Part shown: positions 26,185 through 37,847 of the stretch, piece by piece
Layout of the letters: each line of letters starts with the position of its first letter
Position numbering within the stretch: the stretch's first letter is position 1
NCBI RefSeq assembly: GCF_001559865.1
Contig: NZ_LOHE01000112.1
Coordinates: 84,068 to 148,067 of the forward strand
Length of the DNA stretch: 64,000 nt
Origin: Abyssisolibacter fermentans
GTDB taxonomy: Bacteria; Bacillota; Clostridia; Tissierellales; MCWD3
Direction: 5' to 3'
Program-made: the position numbers and the translations under genes
The notes under the pieces: generated by a model
What the model saw: the letters and a program-made list of their open reading frames with translations, nothing else
Database searches by the model: none
Told to the model about the DNA's origin: nothing

Positions 26185-26436
26185 ATTTATTATACTCCTT
26201 TTATGATGTATTATAGACATTTTTTATGCTATATGATGAGGGATTGCAGCAAAAATAACTAAATAACATGAAAATTAAAGACAGTAATTTGGCTAATGAA
26301 AAAAAGTAAGTCATATTACTGTTTTTCTAATAAGAACTCTTAAACTATTTTGGTAGAGTTGTACCAAAATCTTGTGCGAAAATTCAATGATAAGTCAATA
26401 TCTTTTTAGTACATTTTATTATAAAGAGTTTACCTT
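26185..26436. other. Gap with two inverted repeats
   Basis: ATTTTGGTA (26347-26355) pairs perfectly with TACCAAAAT (26362-26370). ACAGTAAT (26281-26288) pairs with ATTACTGT (26315-26322), which is followed on the + strand by TTTTT. One or both may end transcription of the minus-strand gene at 26437-27912. Confidence 0.4.
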
Positions 26437-27912
26437 TTATTTAAGATCATTAATTTTTTTGCGTATGATATCAGCTACTTCTTTTTGACAAATGATTGAA
26501 TTATTCTTTTTAAAATATGATCTTAGAAAATCTTTAAAACTTCTTATTATTTCACTTTCTCGAATAATTGTATTATCAGATGTTTCGTAGTTTGCATAAG
26601 AAGGTATGATATATAACAATTCTTCGCCTAATATATAAAAAGACGACTTAATTGATGTAAATTCATTATTATCTTTCATCAAGTAGAGAAAGTAGTTGTT
26701 TTTCTTTTCGATATAGTATAATAGATTTTCAAGTATAGAACTTATTTCTTCGATATTAAGAACAATTTCACCAAGCAAAAGATATTTTCTCTTTTTTACA
26801 AAGCTATCAAGTGCCTTTAATGGTATGATTTCAACAACTGTATTATTCTTCAGCCTACTTTCGAATATTTTTTTTCTGTCTATTAAAAGATCTGCGAATT
26901 GTTTTGGAGCATTAATTTCACTGCATTTATTCTTTATAATTTCTGTAGGAAATGAAAGAAAACAGTTTTCAGGTTGTAGAATATAACTGTCTGCACTGAT
27001 GTTTTGCTCAAATTCCAGTAGATACGACGAAAATGTTATTTCATCTTTTGTATTGATAAATAAAGGTAAACAGTCGGTTTTTACTTTGTCATACTCATCT
27101 ATTAACACATCTATAACCTCTGATAAACCATTAGAATAGAATATGCCTTTTTGACAATCAGATGAAATAGTGATAGCCATTTCATTATTCATACATACTA
27201 ATGCTGGCAAAAACTCATGATGTCCGTCAGAATAACCAGGTGCCATTGTATAGTAAGTTTTGTAAATATTTTGATAGCTAGCAAGAGGCAGCAATGTCTC
27301 TAATATTTTAAGGTTATAGCATTTATTAGAATCTAAAAAAGTGCTTCTAAAACGTATAATATGTTCGATGGTGATATCTTTGCTACTTTGTTTTAAATCT
27401 TTTAATAACGATGATAAAAGGTTCATTATCTCAGTCATTTCTGGTTGCAGAATGATTTTTATTGTTGTTTTTGTTTTTGTATTTTTAACCATTTCTAGCA
27501 ATTTACAAATTGCAAGTATAACCTCATTTTTTGAGCTAAGAGGTAGGATTGTTGATTTTTGCAATTCTGAAAAAAACATATTGTTGTCTGGTCTTAGAGT
27601 AATATCATAAGAATAATCCTTATTATGGACATAGTAACTTAATATATTATGGATAATCTTTCTGCTTTCGATGATATGAGTACCATATAAAGAACACTCA
27701 TAGCTCTCTAACATTTTGTTATATTCTGAAACTCTTAGATTGAGTTTTGAAGATATAATTTCGAGCAATTCAAGTGTAGGGACTTGTTCATTTCGCAAAA
27801 AACGATATAGCTGTGAACGGTTTATACCGATCATAGTTGAAAATAGTTTTTTATCTATTTGTTTAATAATGAGTAATGTTTCTAAATAATCGCCAAACTT
27901 GTACATCTGCAT
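26437..27912 (-). CDS. Large HTH-domain regulator of unknown family
   Basis: This is a 491-residue cytoplasmic protein. Residues ~5-65 form a Cro/C1-type helix-turn-helix, with KKLFSTMIGINRSQLYRFLRN followed by VPTLELLEIISSKLNL. The remaining ~420 residues carry no recognisable sensor, kinase or TPR signature, but have a regular alpha/beta look. The start at 27912 follows AGGAGT on the minus strand. It is transcribed divergently from the 3159-residue surface protein across a 316-base gap, so it is a candidate regulator of that gene, by position only. Confidence 0.65.
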   Translation of the reverse strand: MQMYKFGDYLETLLIIKQIDKKLFSTMIGINRSQLYRFLRNEQVPTLELLEIISSKLNLRVSEYNKMLESYECSLYGTHIIESRKIIHNILSYYVHNKDYSYDITLRPDNNMFFSELQKSTILPLSSKNEVILAICKLLEMVKNTKTKTTIKIILQPEMTEIMNLLSSLLKDLKQSSKDITIEHIIRFRSTFLDSNKCYNLKILETLLPLASYQNIYKTYYTMAPGYSDGHHEFLPALVCMNNEMAITISSDCQKGIFYSNGLSEVIDVLIDEYDKVKTDCLPLFINTKDEITFSSYLLEFEQNISADSYILQPENCFLSFPTEIIKNKCSEINAPKQFADLLIDRKKIFESRLKNNTVVEIIPLKALDSFVKKRKYLLLGEIVLNIEEISSILENLLYYIEKKNNYFLYLMKDNNEFTSIKSSFYILGEELLYIIPSYANYETSDNTIIRESEIIRSFKDFLRSYFKKNNSIICQKEVADIIRKKINDLK

Positions 27913-28228
27913 AAAAACTCCTGTGAATATTTATTTTTATTAATTATATTACAATAGCAAATCAAAGTCAATTTTAGTTTTTTAAAGTAAAACAGTTTTA
28001 ACATTAAAAGTTAAATACAGATAACAAGAAGTGTTCGATTAAATTTCGAAATACATATATATAAATATGGATGATATATCCGAAATATGTTGTTTGAATA
28101 GATAACTTATAATATAATGAAGAAAAGAATATAAAGGGAGCATGTGAAAAACTTTTAACAAAAATAGAGTAGTTGAGATTTTAATAACACATATCAATAA
28201 GTATGTATAACTATGAGGAGGTATAATA
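27913..28228. promoter_or_regulatory. Divergent regulatory gap with promoter of the first giant gene
   Basis: On the + strand TTGTTT (28090-28095), a 17-base spacer and TATAAT (28113-28118) form a good sigma-A promoter, giving a leader of about 105 bases before ATG 28229. The ribosome site is GAGGAGG (~28214-28220). A second overlapping TATAAT at 28108-28113 is possible. The minus-strand promoter for the HTH gene is not clear. Confidence 0.65.
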
Positions 28229-31200
28229 ATGTTATCTAAACACTTGTGTAAAAGAATTGTTAGTGTAATATTAATTATATGTATGGTAGGACTTGGGTTA
28301 CCTATTCATGCATTTGCTAATATCAATCAAACAAAGTTTAATTCAGTAGATGAGAACCAAAATATACTCAGTCAACTACAGGAGATTAACGGAGATATTT
28401 CTAACACTAGTGATATAACTGAGTATCTAACTGATTTGGGTATTATTGATGAGGATGGGATTGTAGAGACATCGATGATTAATATTGACGGAAAAGATTT
28501 TACTTTACAGGAAGTAAAGGCAATGCTAACAACGGATGATATAGATTTAGAAAAAATTGTATCTGTGGATGGGAGTGAGCTTACTCTAAATAACCTTAAA
28601 ACCATGATAGAGATAGAAGATGAGATAAGCAGAATTAAAAATGAGTATTTTAATAATGACACCGAATTAACCAAGGAGCATGAAGTTACTTTTAATTCAT
28701 TAGTAAATCAGATTAGCACATCAGGAATAGATGTACAATCAGATACACAAGCTGTAGATTGGATTTCTCCATCAGGCATAGACCATCAGGCACGTGTGTC
28801 ATATGAAATTTCAGGTCCTTACTATGCAAATTATAGTTCTGAAAATACTGCTACAGTTACATTTGAGTTAAATAGGGTAAATGAACAAGAGGTTTCTTTC
28901 TCATACAATATTTACTCAGGTAGTGCAAGTAGTGAAGGGTATGAACACCACTTTACAGTTGATGATAGACAAGGCAGTATTGTTTTTGCACCAGGGGAAA
29001 CGGAAAAAACAATTGATATTGTTATAAACCAATTGACAAATGATCCAGAAAAATATGGACTCTCATCAGAACTATCAGAACCGATAGAACCGTATATGCC
29101 GAATGAATTTTGGACTGAAGATAGAATACTATATATAAATTGTAATAATATAGAAAATGCTTTATTTGAAAATGAAAATGAAAGCATGACTATTCCTGTA
29201 GCAATTAAAAATCAATTTGATTTGGAGAACTGTTATAAAATTGCTAAAGAAATTTATTTACTAGATATATCTAAGATAGAAAACGGGACAAGCTTTGTTG
29301 ATACACCAGGAAAATATAGGGATATAGAGAATGAGCTAATAATTACTAGTGAAAAACCTATTACTTTTGAAGCTAGAGCCATGATAGATACAGGCGTATT
29401 TTCACATATAAATCTCCCTATTGGATATTTTTTGAATGAAAATGGAGGAAATGGAAATATCAAAATAAATATTTCTTCTGAATATCATAATGGGGAAACA
29501 TATGAACGTCAATATGAAATACCAATTGAAAGTAGTGAAAATAGAAATGATTTTAACCTAAAGGATACCGAGATATATAACCTTGGATTTAATAGTCAGG
29601 ATGGACTTTTAAATGGTATTATTGAGAATTTTGATGTAGTTTTTGATTATTCAGGACTCGAAGGAGATGTAGATACCTACTTTTGGGATGATAATGATGT
29701 TTTCATAAAAAATCAAATGGATTTTATAGATAAAGAAAAACCTTATGTTAAATATGTAAAAGCATCATGGGACACTTATGATTTAAGAGAAAATATACCT
29801 ATAACAATTACATACTCTGAGCCTGTTTATATAGATGACATAAGTATAAATGTAAATGGGACAGAATTATTACCAATGGAAAGTAATGGAACCATATCAA
29901 ATAATGTAAGCTTTTTATATGAGGTAGAAACATATGGATTAGAATCATTAAATGTGACAAATATACAAGGTGCTAGAGATTTGTCTGGTAAAATGCAAGA
30001 TGAAGAAAGTGTAGATACTATTACAGTTATAATTAATGAGCCTAATGTAGAAAAAGCCTTTGATACTGCCCAGGTTAATGTAAATATTGAGGGAGGGGAT
30101 AATGCTAAAGGTGATATTACGGTATCCTTAAGTGAGGATGATGCCCTTAATGATTTGGTGGTAGATATGCTAAAAAAAGCTGGTACAGTAGATACAGATA
30201 GATGGTTACCAAATATTATGGTTAAAGTGATAGGAAAAGACGGTACAGTCCAAAATGTTAACCTGTATGCTGATAATGATGATATGACAATTACAAAGCT
30301 AAAGGGTGAGTTTGATGCACCTATTAATTTGTCAAATGAAAATAAACACTATATAGCAGAGTTCTATTTTGATGAAGATATTACTGATTCAGAAGGTTAT
30401 AAGCTTTTATATGCTCTGACAGCGGAGTATGTTATAGAGCCAATCGTTTTTATCGATGACAATGAGGATCTAGAAATAGTTTATAAAAATTGGCCCTTAA
30501 ATAATATTGTTTATGTATATGAAAACACACCAGAGATTTCATTAAATTATAATGTAAAAAACAATGCTACATGGCAAAGTGAAGATGATTTTCAATGGTT
30601 TAGTAGTGATGTTACTGTTGCCAGCATTGATAAAGCAGGGAATATTATTTTCACAGGAAATGAGGGACAGGTTACTTTTACATTGAAAGCATTAAACGGA
30701 GGAGCTGATGGAAAAGAGTTTAGCATAAACAGTAAAACTCTTGTAGTAAAAACAAAACAAGAATCCTTTCTTTATGTTCCTGAGGTTGTTAAAAACATTG
30801 AAACAACATTAGGAAATAATGCTAAGGTTTATTATGCTACAAATTTAACCTTAAATAATAGGTTGTTTGCAGGTGAAGAAACTGTAACCAACTATTGTTA
30901 TCGTCTGTATGAAGCAGAATATGAAAGTTTAGAACTCCAAAAAGGAAAATTGGTACAGGAAGAAATACTTACTGCAAGTGATGATAATGATATTTTTTCT
31001 TATACCATAGATAAGAATGTCCTTAATAATATTTCCCTTAAGGGAAGGTATAGTTATATATTAGAAATATCAGCACAGGATTTAAAGACTGGCGAAACAT
31101 TATCTACATCCGCTTATATTGCTGTAAGAGGGTTACCTGCAAAAGCAAATTTAAATAAACCAGAAAAATATTATATAATAGATGATGCTGATCATTTTGA

Positions 31201-34200
31201 GGTAAGCTGTGATATAGAAAATCTTATCATTGATGATGAGACTGAGTTTGGTATATCGGTTATCAAAAACGAGGAGGATGGATTTGTATTTTATACAGAT
31301 AGTTTAGAAGATATTGATAAGAACCACTCAATATCAATAGAGAAAGTGGATAATGATAGATTATTAGATATGTACACAGTATCTTTAAAAGCTAAAAATA
31401 GGGTAGAGGATGCTTTTTCATATGACTCTTATGTTTTATATGTGTATAATTCGAAAGCTCTTAAGATATTGGTTAATGGAACTAAAATGGACAGCTTTAC
31501 AATGAGCAACGGTGATATATTATCTACTATGACTAGTGATGAGATTCTAGCACTAAACAGGAAAATAAATATATCAGATACATTGAGTATTAATAATAAT
31601 GATTATAATTGGAGCAAAATAGCTGATAAATTTAAATGGGAATCTAGCAATGATGATATAGCATCTATCAAATATAATGATGGTGGGTTTTATAAAAATA
31701 TTGAGGATTATACTTACTCTTCATTTGATCCTAACAGTAATCTTTTATTACAGGGAAAACAAAGTGGGAGTACTATTATAAAAGCAATACATGATTTAAC
31801 AGGTATGGAGGCAGATTTAGATGTTACGGTAGATAATCTTGAAGATAAATTATACTTATTCAATGTTTTTCCAAGAACGGAGGCTAATGCATACTATACT
31901 AATGGAAAAGGTGTAGAAAAGCAAACTATTACAAATAATAAGGGAAGTATTGCTATTTATGAAGAAAGCGGTATAGAAAGTGATGTATGCTTCAGCTCAA
32001 ACTATAATAGTTCATTTTATAGTGGTAGTATTGAAAAAAAAGACCTAATTTCTAATCAAAATAACATTTTTGATTTTGGTCTATATCCACAAAATAATAT
32101 AATGATGTCACCATTCCTTTCTAAAAGAGATATCCATCTAGTAAAAGAAAATGGGGAGCCTTATAATGGAGATGTGATTATTAGGGGCGGGGTATACAGG
32201 AATGATAAATACTGTCCAGATGCAAAGATTAATAATATAAAAGGGTACGTGGACCAAACTATTCATGTAAACAATGGATTATTAAAACTAAATTTTAATG
32301 CTAATGAATTTATAGCTAACTCTTATATGCCTCCGATTACCCCTAAAGATAATATAGAATTCATAATTGAAGTTAGATTTAAAGATAATAATTTTCGTCC
32401 AGAAATAATAAAGCTAAGTTCATATAATGAAAGGTATATCAAAACATTACAAAAGATTGATGCTGATAGAATTAATAATAATATTGGTATAATATCACAG
32501 ACTGTAGAAACAAATGGTAGAGTGGAACAAGTACCAGAAATATTTGGTATTAATCCTGAAGATTCTGATCCTACTATTATTACAGAGGTATTGCTTCCTA
32601 AATATGTTGATACATCATGGGTTAAGTATCGTGACAATTCTTATGGATATCCACATAATCAATACTCAGAAGGTGTAACCTATCCTTTTTCAAGTTTTGT
32701 TATTGTAAAAAATGTATTTAAGCCTTCTCAATATGTGAAAAGAGTAAATCAAGATTGGCAAGGCGGCAAAAGAAATCTATCTATTAAATTCACAGAGAAT
32801 ACTGGATACTATCTAGAAATACCAAATGCTTTAAGTTTAGTCAATTTAACTGGTTACGGAAATGTTGAAAATAGTTCTGCGGTGTATAGTGAGGCAAGTA
32901 AAATCACAGCTGATATAATAAAAGCATCTGAAATAAATATTCCTAATATTGGAAATATAGATGGAATACTTGAGAAAACTTTAAGAAAATTAAGTAGAAA
33001 TAATATTGATAGCAGTTCCTTTAGTCTTATTGTTTCTCCTACAGAAGATCCACGTGTATATAAAGGTATATTAAAAATTGCCGTAGGTGAAATGAGTCAT
33101 GAAAATCCAACAGGTGTTTACATGGCTGACAAGAATTCATCATCAGGTAAGAATCTCATGCCGGGTCTTACTGATTTAATAAGCATGCAAAAAGGTGAAT
33201 ATCTAAAAAATGCAAGAGAAAAAATGAATGAGGCAAAGGAGAAAATGAAGGATGGTAAGCGAAATTCAAATACCGAAAAAACATTCGGTGGGGGAGCATA
33301 TATTGAATGTGAAATCTCTTATAATACAAAGGCAAAGAAATGGGATTTATCCATTTTAAAAAGTGATACATTTATTGGTATTGGATGTGCTTATGTAACT
33401 GATTATAACGCTAAAGTAGGACCGGTTCCTGTTACTGGACAATTTAAAACAGGATTATCAGGAGAAATAGGACTAAAAACCATAATTAGTAAGTACAATG
33501 AAGAAGATATCAGAAATTATATAACCGAGCTTCGTATTTATTTATATGTGAAGGCATTTGGAGGTATCGGTTTTGATTATTCAGTTCTTGCTTTGAAAAT
33601 AGGTGTATTTGGTCAAGTGAGCGTTGATGGACAATTCCTATTTTTAAATAATAAAAATCAGAAAAGGAATGGTCAAAAAATAACCCTGCTTGGGAGAACA
33701 GGAATAGAATTTGAGGCTAAAGCTCTATTTGTTAAATATGAAAAGGTAATAGCATCTGCAACATTTCTAAACAAATCCTTTAAATTCAACTCATATAATT
33801 ATATTAAAAATCTTTATCCAGAATCAGGAAATAAAGCTACAGGAGCTCTTAGCTATAGAGGGGTATATTTAGAGCCTGTTTCTGAAAGTGTCACATACGA
33901 AGATAGATCATACCTTAGTACCTTTGATAGGAAATGGAGTACATCTATGCTTAGTAGGGCATTAGATGACGAAATTAATATTATCGAGACTAATGCTTAT
34001 CCATATGCAAATCCTGCATGGACTGATGACGGTATGATTATGATATATTTATCAGACATGGGCAGTACAGACATTGATGATACAGCGGTATGCTTTACAA
34101 AAAATATTGGGGATACGTATCCATTAGGTAAAGAAATAGATAGCTCTGATTATGCTGATACAGATGTTAAAATTGATGGTAAAGGAGATTTTGCTGCAGT

Positions 34201-37200
34201 TACATGGATAAGATGTATGAATTCCTTGGATAAGAGCCATGGTGACGAATTGACGGGTGAGGATATATTGACAATGACTACAGGTACAGAAATAATGGCA
34301 AGTATATATGATGGTACTGATTTTACTACAACAAGACTAACTAATAATTCCATGCCTGACATGGCACCTGTAATTGCTACAAATGGTGAAAAAGTATTAG
34401 TTGCTTGGAGAAGTTTATATGCTAGTGATATGGATAATCCTTTAGATTTTGATGGTAGAGATAAAATAATGTATTCCATTTATGATGATGGTGAATGGAG
34501 TGATGAAAGGTGTCTGTATGATGGTAGTACAGATAAAATTAAAGGGATTAATGCAAAGATGTTATCAGACGGAACATCAGCAATAACTTATCAAATACAA
34601 ATAAATGATACAAATAATACAGAAATTGCTTGTGCTATCCTTAATGAAACAGGAGAAGTTGTGAATAATATAAGGATAACAAATAATGAAATTACAGATG
34701 AAAATCCACAAATAACATCAGTGCTTTTTCCTGATGGGGTTGAGCGATTTATTATAGGTTGGAATACCGTAAATATTCAAAACGATATTGAAGAAAATGG
34801 AATCAGACTGTGTGCGATAAACGATAAGGCTGTTTTATATCCAGAATTTGAAAAGCAAATTAGTAATGCAGGTATAAGCAATTATCAAAGTTTTCATTTT
34901 ACTAAAGGTGCTAAAAGTCTAGATGATTTATCTATTGTGTGGAAAGAGCCTTATACAGAAGTTAAAGAAAGTGAAGAAGAAAGCTATAGGATAGATAAAG
35001 ATATCATATATGGAATGAAGTTTATAGAAGATAATGATGATATAGTAGAATCTCCTAAGATAAAGCTTATAGAGCTTGATGATTATAATGTGGTTGATTT
35101 CTTTGATTGTTTTACTAATGCTGAAACAAAAGAAATTAATTTAGTAATGCAAACCTCTGATTATAGTAATGACGAGGTAAAGAGTATTGAGACAACAGAT
35201 GGTGATATAATATTATTGCCAGTTTCAAAATCCAATTTATCTGTTGCAAAAGCAGGTTATAAAAACAATCTAATTGTGGAAGGAGCATATTTTTCCTATG
35301 ATGATTTAATACCTGAGATGGATATGCCTGTCCAGTTTTGCCTTTTTAATGAGGGTATAGAACCCATTACAAAGGTGACTATTAACCTTTCAGGTGATAT
35401 ACATGTATTTGAAGAGGATACACTTATACGACCAGGTGAATATAAGAATTTTACAGTTTTTTATACAGTACCTGAAAAGATTATTAATCCTGACTATAGT
35501 GTTAAAGCAGAATTTCTAACCTCTAATGATACAAAAAGTGATAAATTATATATGGATATTCCAGATGTAGGTATATATCGTATTGACATTACTAAGGAAA
35601 TGGAAAGAGAACGTAGCTTTAATGTCCACCTATATAATGATACTTTTTCAAAGTTAACACTAGGAAAGCATGTGGTAAAACTAGAATTGTTTAACAATCC
35701 TAATCTAGATGGAAGCCCTATTGATTCTATTGCTATTTCTGATGCTAAAAGTCTAGAGTGGATTAATGATGGGATATTCACTCAAAAAGTTTCTTTAGAT
35801 GAAGAAACTCTGAAAACTTTTTCAGATGAAAGTGGGGAAATACCAGAAGAAGGCTTTAGATTATACTTTAGTACAGTTATAGAGGAAAATGGTTGTCCTA
35901 TTCGTGAGGTGAATATAGGAAATAATACGACCTATGTTAAATTACACAGCCTACTTACGAAAAATTGTGAGGATACATCCATTACAACTGTAATGGAAAA
36001 TGAAACAGGTAAAAGTATTGTTAAGTTAGAGGTTTTAAACAACTCAATGAATGAAATAAATAACGGTAATATAATCGTAAATCTAAAAGATGAAAAGGGA
36101 AATATAATCGAAACTAAACAAACCTATAATTCCCAAGCTATAGGTAAGGGTTTAATAATGATGGGAGGAGAAGAAAGACTAAATAAAACATTTAACTTCA
36201 GTAAGCTAGGTGTTTCAAGTGATGTGATTTTCTCACGTGTTAATGAGGATAGTTGTTTGCTTGATGAATTAAAGTTTAGTGGCGTATATTTAGATTTTGA
36301 TAAAGATGTTCATGAGTATATAGTTCAAGTATCAGACTTGATTGAAACGCTGATAACAGTAGTACCTGAATATCCTAATGCTAACATAACTATTTCGAAA
36401 AATGGACAATTAATCTCAGATTTAGAGGCCTGCAACTTGGAAAATGGTGAAAATACCTTTGAAATATTTGTAAAAACAAACGCAAATGACCAGAGATATA
36501 CAGTTATTATTTACAAAGGCATAGATGAGAAACTGAGTACACCAAATAATAGAAATAAAGATTATAAATTCCAAAATGATTACAAGATAGAGAAAAATAG
36601 AAAGGTAGTGAATGGTAGAATAGAGCTGTTTTATAATATTAGTAATATAAAAACAAAAGATATGAATATTTCGATACCTGAAGAACATCAGAAGATAACA
36701 ATGACTATCGATAAAGAGAGTGCACAAAATATGCTTGCTAAAAAGGGCACGATAACCATAGAAAATCAGGGTTATGATCTTAAAGTACCCGTAAGTAATT
36801 TAGACCTCAGAGATAATGAGAGTCTTACATTAGAGCTATCAAACCTTGATGATGAAACTTATAATAATGTTTTAAATATGCTGTACTCTCAAAACTTTAA
36901 AATGAATGCTGAGCCTGTAATGATAAAGTTATATGGAATAAACAATCAAACACAAAGATACATAGACGGATTCTTTGATTATATACAGTTATCATTTTCA
37001 TTAGAGGATAAATTCTTATCTGATGCAATAACTCTTTTAAGGTATGATAATAATTCAATCAATCACATTCCTACTGGAGTATATGGAAAGCAGTCTACTT
37101 CACTTATGCTGCAATCAGGTATATATGTATTGGCCTTAGGTGATAAAACTTTTGAAGATATAACTAATCACTGGGCAAAAGATTATATTGAAAATATGTC

Positions 37201-37708
37201 ATCAAGAGCACTTTTATATGGAAAAAGCAGCACAGATTTTTGTCCTGATGATATAATGACACGGGCTGAGATGGCAACGCTAGTTCATAGGTTGTTAGCA
37301 CTTTTAGAAAAGCAAAGTGAACCTAGCTTTTATGATGTATTACAAGGTGCATGGTATGAAAAATATGTGTCATCAGTGGCTTCATATGGACTTATGGTAG
37401 GCTATACAGATAATAGTTTTGGTGTAAACAATCGGATAACAAGACAAGAAACAATGGTGCTGATTGATAAAGTCATGACATTTGTTGGGCTAGAAACTGA
37501 TCTCAGTGATGAAGAAATAGAGACTACTCTTTCTGAGTTTGATGATAGTGAATATATTCCTAATTGGGCAAAAAAATCTGTTGCTATGTGCGTAAAAACA
37601 GGAATTGTAAAAGGCTATGACAATAAGATTAGTCCTTCAAGTACAACCACAAGAGCGGAGATTGCTAAGATGTTTTATATATTACTAGATTTAATTACAA
37701 AGCAATAA
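28229..37708 (+). CDS. Giant secreted S-layer-homology multidomain protein (3159 aa)
   Basis: A Sec signal peptide (basic LSKHLCKR, hydrophobic core, cleavage near HAFA-NI, ~residue 30) leads to a very long mosaic. It has a Calx-beta-like region (~188-285), Ig-like/Big-type segments (~776-830 and ~1134-1200), and a region with a highly charged helix (~1650-1680). Repeated WD-like blades (~1920-2310) suggest a beta-propeller, followed by CARDB-like beta domains (~2350-2600) and a cadherin-like beta-sandwich (~2680-2765). Three SLH motifs (~2974-3159) include DITNHWAKDYI, ITRQETMVLIDKV and TTRAEIAKMFYILL. SLH motifs anchor proteins to pyruvylated wall polymers. No enzymatic motif is seen; adhesion or S-layer function is inferred. 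Confidence 0.85.
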   Translation: MLSKHLCKRIVSVILIICMVGLGLPIHAFANINQTKFNSVDENQNILSQLQEINGDISNTSDITEYLTDLGIIDEDGIVETSMINIDGKDFTLQEVKAMLTTDDIDLEKIVSVDGSELTLNNLKTMIEIEDEISRIKNEYFNNDTELTKEHEVTFNSLVNQISTSGIDVQSDTQAVDWISPSGIDHQARVSYEISGPYYANYSSENTATVTFELNRVNEQEVSFSYNIYSGSASSEGYEHHFTVDDRQGSIVFAPGETEKTIDIVINQLTNDPEKYGLSSELSEPIEPYMPNEFWTEDRILYINCNNIENALFENENESMTIPVAIKNQFDLENCYKIAKEIYLLDISKIENGTSFVDTPGKYRDIENELIITSEKPITFEARAMIDTGVFSHINLPIGYFLNENGGNGNIKINISSEYHNGETYERQYEIPIESSENRNDFNLKDTEIYNLGFNSQDGLLNGIIENFDVVFDYSGLEGDVDTYFWDDNDVFIKNQMDFIDKEKPYVKYVKASWDTYDLRENIPITITYSEPVYIDDISINVNGTELLPMESNGTISNNVSFLYEVETYGLESLNVTNIQGARDLSGKMQDEESVDTITVIINEPNVEKAFDTAQVNVNIEGGDNAKGDITVSLSEDDALNDLVVDMLKKAGTVDTDRWLPNIMVKVIGKDGTVQNVNLYADNDDMTITKLKGEFDAPINLSNENKHYIAEFYFDEDITDSEGYKLLYALTAEYVIEPIVFIDDNEDLEIVYKNWPLNNIVYVYENTPEISLNYNVKNNATWQSEDDFQWFSSDVTVASIDKAGNIIFTGNEGQVTFTLKALNGGADGKEFSINSKTLVVKTKQESFLYVPEVVKNIETTLGNNAKVYYATNLTLNNRLFAGEETVTNYCYRLYEAEYESLELQKGKLVQEEILTASDDNDIFSYTIDKNVLNNISLKGRYSYILEISAQDLKTGETLSTSAYIAVRGLPAKANLNKPEKYYIIDDADHFEVSCDIENLIIDDETEFGISVIKNEEDGFVFYTDSLEDIDKNHSISIEKVDNDRLLDMYTVSLKAKNRVEDAFSYDSYVLYVYNSKALKILVNGTKMDSFTMSNGDILSTMTSDEILALNRKINISDTLSINNNDYNWSKIADKFKWESSNDDIASIKYNDGGFYKNIEDYTYSSFDPNSNLLLQGKQSGSTIIKAIHDLTGMEADLDVTVDNLEDKLYLFNVFPRTEANAYYTNGKGVEKQTITNNKGSIAIYEESGIESDVCFSSNYNSSFYSGSIEKKDLISNQNNIFDFGLYPQNNIMMSPFLSKRDIHLVKENGEPYNGDVIIRGGVYRNDKYCPDAKINNIKGYVDQTIHVNNGLLKLNFNANEFIANSYMPPITPKDNIEFIIEVRFKDNNFRPEIIKLSSYNERYIKTLQKIDADRINNNIGIISQTVETNGRVEQVPEIFGINPEDSDPTIITEVLLPKYVDTSWVKYRDNSYGYPHNQYSEGVTYPFSSFVIVKNVFKPSQYVKRVNQDWQGGKRNLSIKFTENTGYYLEIPNALSLVNLTGYGNVENSSAVYSEASKITADIIKASEINIPNIGNIDGILEKTLRKLSRNNIDSSSFSLIVSPTEDPRVYKGILKIAVGEMSHENPTGVYMADKNSSSGKNLMPGLTDLISMQKGEYLKNAREKMNEAKEKMKDGKRNSNTEKTFGGGAYIECEISYNTKAKKWDLSILKSDTFIGIGCAYVTDYNAKVGPVPVTGQFKTGLSGEIGLKTIISKYNEEDIRNYITELRIYLYVKAFGGIGFDYSVLALKIGVFGQVSVDGQFLFLNNKNQKRNGQKITLLGRTGIEFEAKALFVKYEKVIASATFLNKSFKFNSYNYIKNLYPESGNKATGALSYRGVYLEPVSESVTYEDRSYLSTFDRKWSTSMLSRALDDEINIIETNAYPYANPAWTDDGMIMIYLSDMGSTDIDDTAVCFTKNIGDTYPLGKEIDSSDYADTDVKIDGKGDFAAVTWIRCMNSLDKSHGDELTGEDILTMTTGTEIMASIYDGTDFTTTRLTNNSMPDMAPVIATNGEKVLVAWRSLYASDMDNPLDFDGRDKIMYSIYDDGEWSDERCLYDGSTDKIKGINAKMLSDGTSAITYQIQINDTNNTEIACAILNETGEVVNNIRITNNEITDENPQITSVLFPDGVERFIIGWNTVNIQNDIEENGIRLCAINDKAVLYPEFEKQISNAGISNYQSFHFTKGAKSLDDLSIVWKEPYTEVKESEEESYRIDKDIIYGMKFIEDNDDIVESPKIKLIELDDYNVVDFFDCFTNAETKEINLVMQTSDYSNDEVKSIETTDGDIILLPVSKSNLSVAKAGYKNNLIVEGAYFSYDDLIPEMDMPVQFCLFNEGIEPITKVTINLSGDIHVFEEDTLIRPGEYKNFTVFYTVPEKIINPDYSVKAEFLTSNDTKSDKLYMDIPDVGIYRIDITKEMERERSFNVHLYNDTFSKLTLGKHVVKLELFNNPNLDGSPIDSIAISDAKSLEWINDGIFTQKVSLDEETLKTFSDESGEIPEEGFRLYFSTVIEENGCPIREVNIGNNTTYVKLHSLLTKNCEDTSITTVMENETGKSIVKLEVLNNSMNEINNGNIIVNLKDEKGNIIETKQTYNSQAIGKGLIMMGGEERLNKTFNFSKLGVSSDVIFSRVNEDSCLLDELKFSGVYLDFDKDVHEYIVQVSDLIETLITVVPEYPNANITISKNGQLISDLEACNLENGENTFEIFVKTNANDQRYTVIIYKGIDEKLSTPNNRNKDYKFQNDYKIEKNRKVVNGRIELFYNISNIKTKDMNISIPEEHQKITMTIDKESAQNMLAKKGTITIENQGYDLKVPVSNLDLRDNESLTLELSNLDDETYNNVLNMLYSQNFKMNAEPVMIKLYGINNQTQRYIDGFFDYIQLSFSLEDKFLSDAITLLRYDNNSINHIPTGVYGKQSTSLMLQSGIYVLALGDKTFEDITNHWAKDYIENMSSRALLYGKSSTDFCPDDIMTRAEMATLVHRLLALLEKQSEPSFYDVLQGAWYEKYVSSVASYGLMVGYTDNSFGVNNRITRQETMVLIDKVMTFVGLETDLSDEEIETTLSEFDDSEYIPNWAKKSVAMCVKTGIVKGYDNKISPSSTTTRAEIAKMFYILLDLITKQ

Positions 37709-37847
37709 TAAATTAATAACTAATGGAACTAATATGTAACACTTAAATATAGACGATATTCAACAGGTATCTTTTTGATCATAAACGCCAGGATTTCAGT
37801 GGAATATCATTATTCTCTTAAAAAATTGCTTATATCTTTGAATAAAG

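Noticed and set aside
36422..36727. Minus-strand frames within the two giant genes
   Set aside because: They are hydrophobic or serine-rich reverse readings of the giant frames, which are continuous and have full domain architecture.
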